A stretch of DNA of 6,049 nt from Anaerolineae bacterium (lineage in GTDB: Bacteria > Chloroflexota > Anaerolineae > Anaerolineales > Villigracilaceae). Location: positions 1 through 6,049 of the forward strand of contig PLNY01000271.1 in assembly GCA_003141915.1 (NCBI GenBank), written 5' to 3'. Positions 5,270-6,049 of this stretch are shown piece after piece; position 1 is the first letter of the stretch; every line of letters begins with the position of its first letter. A program made the translations under genes and the position numbers. Below the pieces are notes generated by a model. That model searched no databases, had not been told where the DNA came from, and worked only from the letters and a program-made list of their open reading frames with translations.

Positions 5270-6049
5270 TTATCGCACGCCTTTAATTTTTGCAACAAAC
5301 ACCGTGCCGAGAATAAAGAACACAACGGACATCGAAAAGATCACGGTGTAACCAAGGTTTGGGGCATTATGCGCCGCGCCAATGCGTTGAAAGTTGTCGA
5401 GCAAAATTCCTGCAGCCGATCCCGCAACTACTTGCGGAAAAACGTCAGCCACGTGCCATATCCCCATATCTTTGGCGTAATCGTCAACGGATGGCAGGAC
5501 ATCCGAAACCAAGGCCCAATCTACGCTTGTGTAGGCTCCGTAACCCAGGCCAAAGACAACGCCCATGAGCACAGCCAATGTAAATGAATGAGTGAAGATG
5601 AACACAAAACACACGATTCCCATCAGAGCGCCAGCTAGATATACCATTCGCTTGCGTCCATATTTATCGGAAAGCACACCCGCTACCAGCGTGGTAATGA
5701 CCGCTCCAATCAGTAAGGCTGGGATAAAGAACGATACAGCCGCTTCCGCTGTGTCCGCAACTTTGCCGAAGCCCGCCAGAACAAACGGCGCACCGATCAC
5801 GTCACCCATATAATATTGGATGAATTCCTGTACCACGTAAATTCCCATCATCACCAGCAAACGAGTCATCAAGACCCATGTGAAGTCCGAATATTTGAAT
5901 GGCTCAATCAAGCCACGCATAAATTCGCCGAACTTGAATGGCGGGATTTCGTGCGGAACTTCAAGCTCATTGATGCCGAACCAGGTAACGATCGCGCCGA
6001 GAATGAGCACGCCCATCATGATGAAATAAATGGCTGCGATTCCCAATGG
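5270..6049 (-). CDS. MFS transporter, C-terminal half (5' partial, runs off the right edge)
   Basis: 259 residues are visible on the minus strand, from an internal codon at the window edge to the TAA at 5272-5270. The TTG at 6046-6044 codes an internal Leu, not a start. About six or seven hydrophobic helices are seen (about 2-23, 56-80, 103-126, 135-153, 156-175, 198-217, 233-254), fitting the end of domain one and all of domain two of a 12-helix major facilitator. The loop 'GVLSDKYGRKR' (124-134) is the classic MFS motif A equivalent, placed between helices 8 and 9. A second conserved-looking stretch, 'SVDWALVSDVLPSVDDYAKD' (175-194) followed by 'MGIWHVADVFPQ' (195-206), carries charged residues at a membrane boundary. 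It recalls sugar/cation symporter-like (GPH or SLC45-type) members, but the substrate cannot be assigned. The gene is convergent with ndk and shares its terminator; no functional link is implied. Confidence 0.9.
   Translation of the reverse strand, partial: PLGIAAIYFIMMGVLILGAIVTWFGINELEVPHEIPPFKFGEFMRGLIEPFKYSDFTWVLMTRLLVMMGIYVVQEFIQYYMGDVIGAPFVLAGFGKVADTAEAAVSFFIPALLIGAVITTLVAGVLSDKYGRKRMVYLAGALMGIVCFVFIFTHSFTLAVLMGVVFGLGYGAYTSVDWALVSDVLPSVDDYAKDMGIWHVADVFPQVVAGSAAGILLDNFQRIGAAHNAPNLGYTVIFSMSVVFFILGTVFVAKIKGVR

Noticed and set aside
6044..6046. TTG on the minus strand as a start codon for the transporter
   Set aside because: The frame stays open to the window edge and only the second half of a 12-helix transporter is present, so this is an internal Leu codon.

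Overview
The window is compact bacterial DNA of moderate GC. It holds five protein-coding genes, two of them cut by the window edges. There are no RNA genes, insertion sequences, CRISPR arrays or gene-free stretches over 300 bases. The best guess for the host is a member of the Chloroflexota, probably Anaerolineae-like. This rests on the overall look of the proteins, above all the large cytoplasmic TPR protein with recurring 'PDWL' motifs, and on remembered family resemblance, so it is an inference and not a demonstrated placement.

Layout. Four genes run left to right. (1) Bases 1-581 encode the C-terminal part of a class I glutamine-amidotransferase/peptidase-S51-like protein that ends in a cysteinyl-tRNA-synthetase-type C-terminal helical domain. 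(2) Bases 642-1949 encode a complete pyrimidine-nucleoside phosphorylase with all main active-site residues. (3) Bases 1998-4703 encode a 901-residue protein with TPR repeats at both ends, joined by a roughly 600-residue Pro/Ala/Gln-rich linker carrying about thirteen short Trp-Leu motifs. (4) Bases 4762-5214 encode nucleoside diphosphate kinase, started at GTG behind a strong Shine-Dalgarno sequence. The fifth gene, an MFS transporter C-terminal half (5270-6049), runs the other way and leaves the window on the right.

Transcription. Gaps between genes 1-3 are 60 and 48 bases with no terminator, so these genes may be co-transcribed. A hairpin plus T-rich tract follows the TPR gene and runs directly into the ndk ribosome binding site. 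A perfect 15-bp stem with A-rich and T-rich flanks sits between the convergent ndk and MFS genes and should terminate from both sides.

How the genes relate. The phosphorylase and the NDP kinase both belong to nucleotide metabolism (nucleoside salvage/catabolism and NTP balancing). The amidotransferase-like protein and the TPR protein have no assigned function. The most unusual item is the Trp-Leu motif array in the TPR protein, which looks like a multivalent binding scaffold and part of which arose by a visible 132-bp duplication. Nothing else points to a discrete new defence or mobile system.
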